A DNA stretch of 6,846 nt from Bacillota bacterium. GTDB taxonomy: Bacteria; Bacillota; Dethiobacteria; Dethiobacterales; Dethiobacteraceae. Both the position numbers and the translations under genes were made by a program. Within the stretch, counting starts at the first letter, position 1. Each line of letters starts with the position of its first letter. The stretch is from positions 1 through 6,846 of the forward strand of contig DUUE01000271.1 of assembly GCA_012841735.1 (NCBI GenBank), in the 5' to 3' direction. The notes beneath the pieces were generated by a model, which was not told where the DNA came from, did not search any database, and was given only the letters and a program-made list of their open reading frames with translations. Shown piece by piece: positions 6,358 through 6,846 of the stretch.

Positions 6358-6380
6358 GCCTGCCGCAGGCAGTGACTGCC
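6358..6380 (-). other. Overlapping inverted repeats in the acsC-acsE spacer
   Basis: Two small hairpins share one arm: GGCAG-TCA-CTGCC (6380-6368) and GCCTG-CGG-CAGGC (6370-6358), minus-strand reading. They overlap by three bases, so they compete. The second is followed by GGTGAAAAAACCG, not a U-run. They lie between the acsC stop and the acsE SD. Confidence 0.4.
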
Positions 6381-6390
6381 GCCGTTTCCG

Positions 6391-6846
6391 CTACTGCAGT
6401 TCGTTTAAGAACCTGGGAAGCTGCAGCGCTTCTTTCGGCCCTACAATAATTTCCCAGCCGGGCAGTTCTTCTTCCACATCGCCTTTCAGCACCGCCACTT
6501 TGCCGGGCAAAACGAGGCGTTTCCTGGTCAGTTTTTCTTCCAGGCCGCTCTCTTTAACCATCTTTTTAATGACACCGGCGCCCAATTTCCCCGCCGCCCA
6601 GGAAGTGAGGACGGACAGCCCGCCGGCATCCGGCACCAGGAGGTAAGCGGGCACTTTCGACCTTTCCACTTCACCGGAAACAACAAAGTAGGTGAGGGCA
6701 AAGTCAACTGTGACCAGGACGGGGGAATCCTCCTGCGGGTTGGCGAATTCATACACCTTCGGTTCCACACGCATGGGTTTCTGCGGGTCGGTAAAAATGT
6801 TCTGCCGCAGGCCGAACAGTGGCAGGGCGCCGGCATACGTGATGTC
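6391..6846 (-). CDS. acsC: Corrinoid iron-sulfur protein large (gamma) subunit, C-terminal part; start outside window
   Basis: The last 151 codons plus TAG are present; the frame runs open off the right edge (first visible residues DITYAGALPLFGLRQ), so about the C-terminal third of a protein of roughly 440-450 residues is seen. AcsC pairs with AcsD to form CFeSP, which carries the methyl group on its cobamide from AcsE to AcsB. The N-terminal [4Fe-4S] domain and central TIM barrel lie beyond the window. What is visible is the C-terminal cobamide-binding Rossmann-like domain, with VPAYLLVPDAGGLSVLTSWA (about residues 64-83 of the visible part), the RLVLPGKVAVLKGDVEEELP segment and a final GPKEALQLPRFL. 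These are typical of the family. A methionine at 6774 is internal, not a start. It is the first gene of the visible operon, followed by acsE after 65 bases. Confidence 0.94.
   Translation of the reverse strand, partial: DITYAGALPLFGLRQNIFTDPQKPMRVEPKVYEFANPQEDSPVLVTVDFALTYFVVSGEVERSKVPAYLLVPDAGGLSVLTSWAAGKLGAGVIKKMVKESGLEEKLTRKRLVLPGKVAVLKGDVEEELPGWEIIVGPKEALQLPRFLNELQ

Noticed and set aside
6326..6390. Deletion of acsD between acsC and acsE
   Set aside because: No remnant of acsD is visible in the 65-base gap, and in clostridial operons acsD can sit upstream of acsC, beyond the right edge. Loss cannot be claimed.
1..6846. CRISPR arrays, insertion sequences, tRNA or rRNA genes
   Set aside because: No spaced direct repeats, transposase frames or cloverleaf/rRNA-like sequences were recognised; all large frames are assigned to intact genes without frameshifts.

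Overview
The window carries part of an acs operon, which encodes the carbonyl (Western) branch of the Wood-Ljungdahl pathway. It most likely comes from an anaerobic, acetogenic or otherwise acetyl-CoA-pathway-using member of the Bacillota (Clostridia or Negativicutes). The grounds are the bacterial-type ACS, CFeSP and methyltransferase proteins, strong Shine-Dalgarno (SD) sites, an Asp23/Gls24 protein, and a c-di-GMP-I (GEMM) riboswitch. DNA composition is moderately GC-rich in genes and AT-rich in the leftmost intergenic region. Genus cannot be set from this window.

Layout, left to right. (1) 1-321 has no protein gene. Its left edge holds, on the minus strand, the 5' part of a c-di-GMP-I riboswitch aptamer that runs out of the window toward an unseen gene. 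Next comes an AT-rich divergent promoter region, then the leader of the first plus-strand gene with a strong hairpin. (2) 322-1257, plus strand: an Asp23/Gls24 family protein, a strong intercistronic hairpin, and an ATP-binding-type UspA protein. (3) 1274-1313: a terminator that looks usable from both sides, between the convergent usp and acsV genes. (4) 1317-6846, minus strand: the acs operon, transcribed right to left as acsC (C-terminal part only), acsE, acsB, acsV. All three junctions contain inverted repeats without U-runs.

How the genes work together. AcsE moves the methyl group from methyl-tetrahydrofolate to the cobalt of the corrinoid iron-sulfur protein (CFeSP), whose large subunit is AcsC. 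AcsB (acetyl-CoA synthase) joins that methyl group with CO and CoA at its A-cluster to make acetyl-CoA. AcsV is the ferredoxin/ASKHA-type activator that uses ATP to return accidentally oxidised Co(II)-CFeSP to active Co(I). CODH (acsA) and the small CFeSP subunit (acsD) are not in the window; acsD is expected beyond the right edge, upstream of acsC.

No clearly new protein system is visible. The most notable items are the truncated riboswitch and the structured junctions between acs genes, above all the acsB-acsV hairpin.
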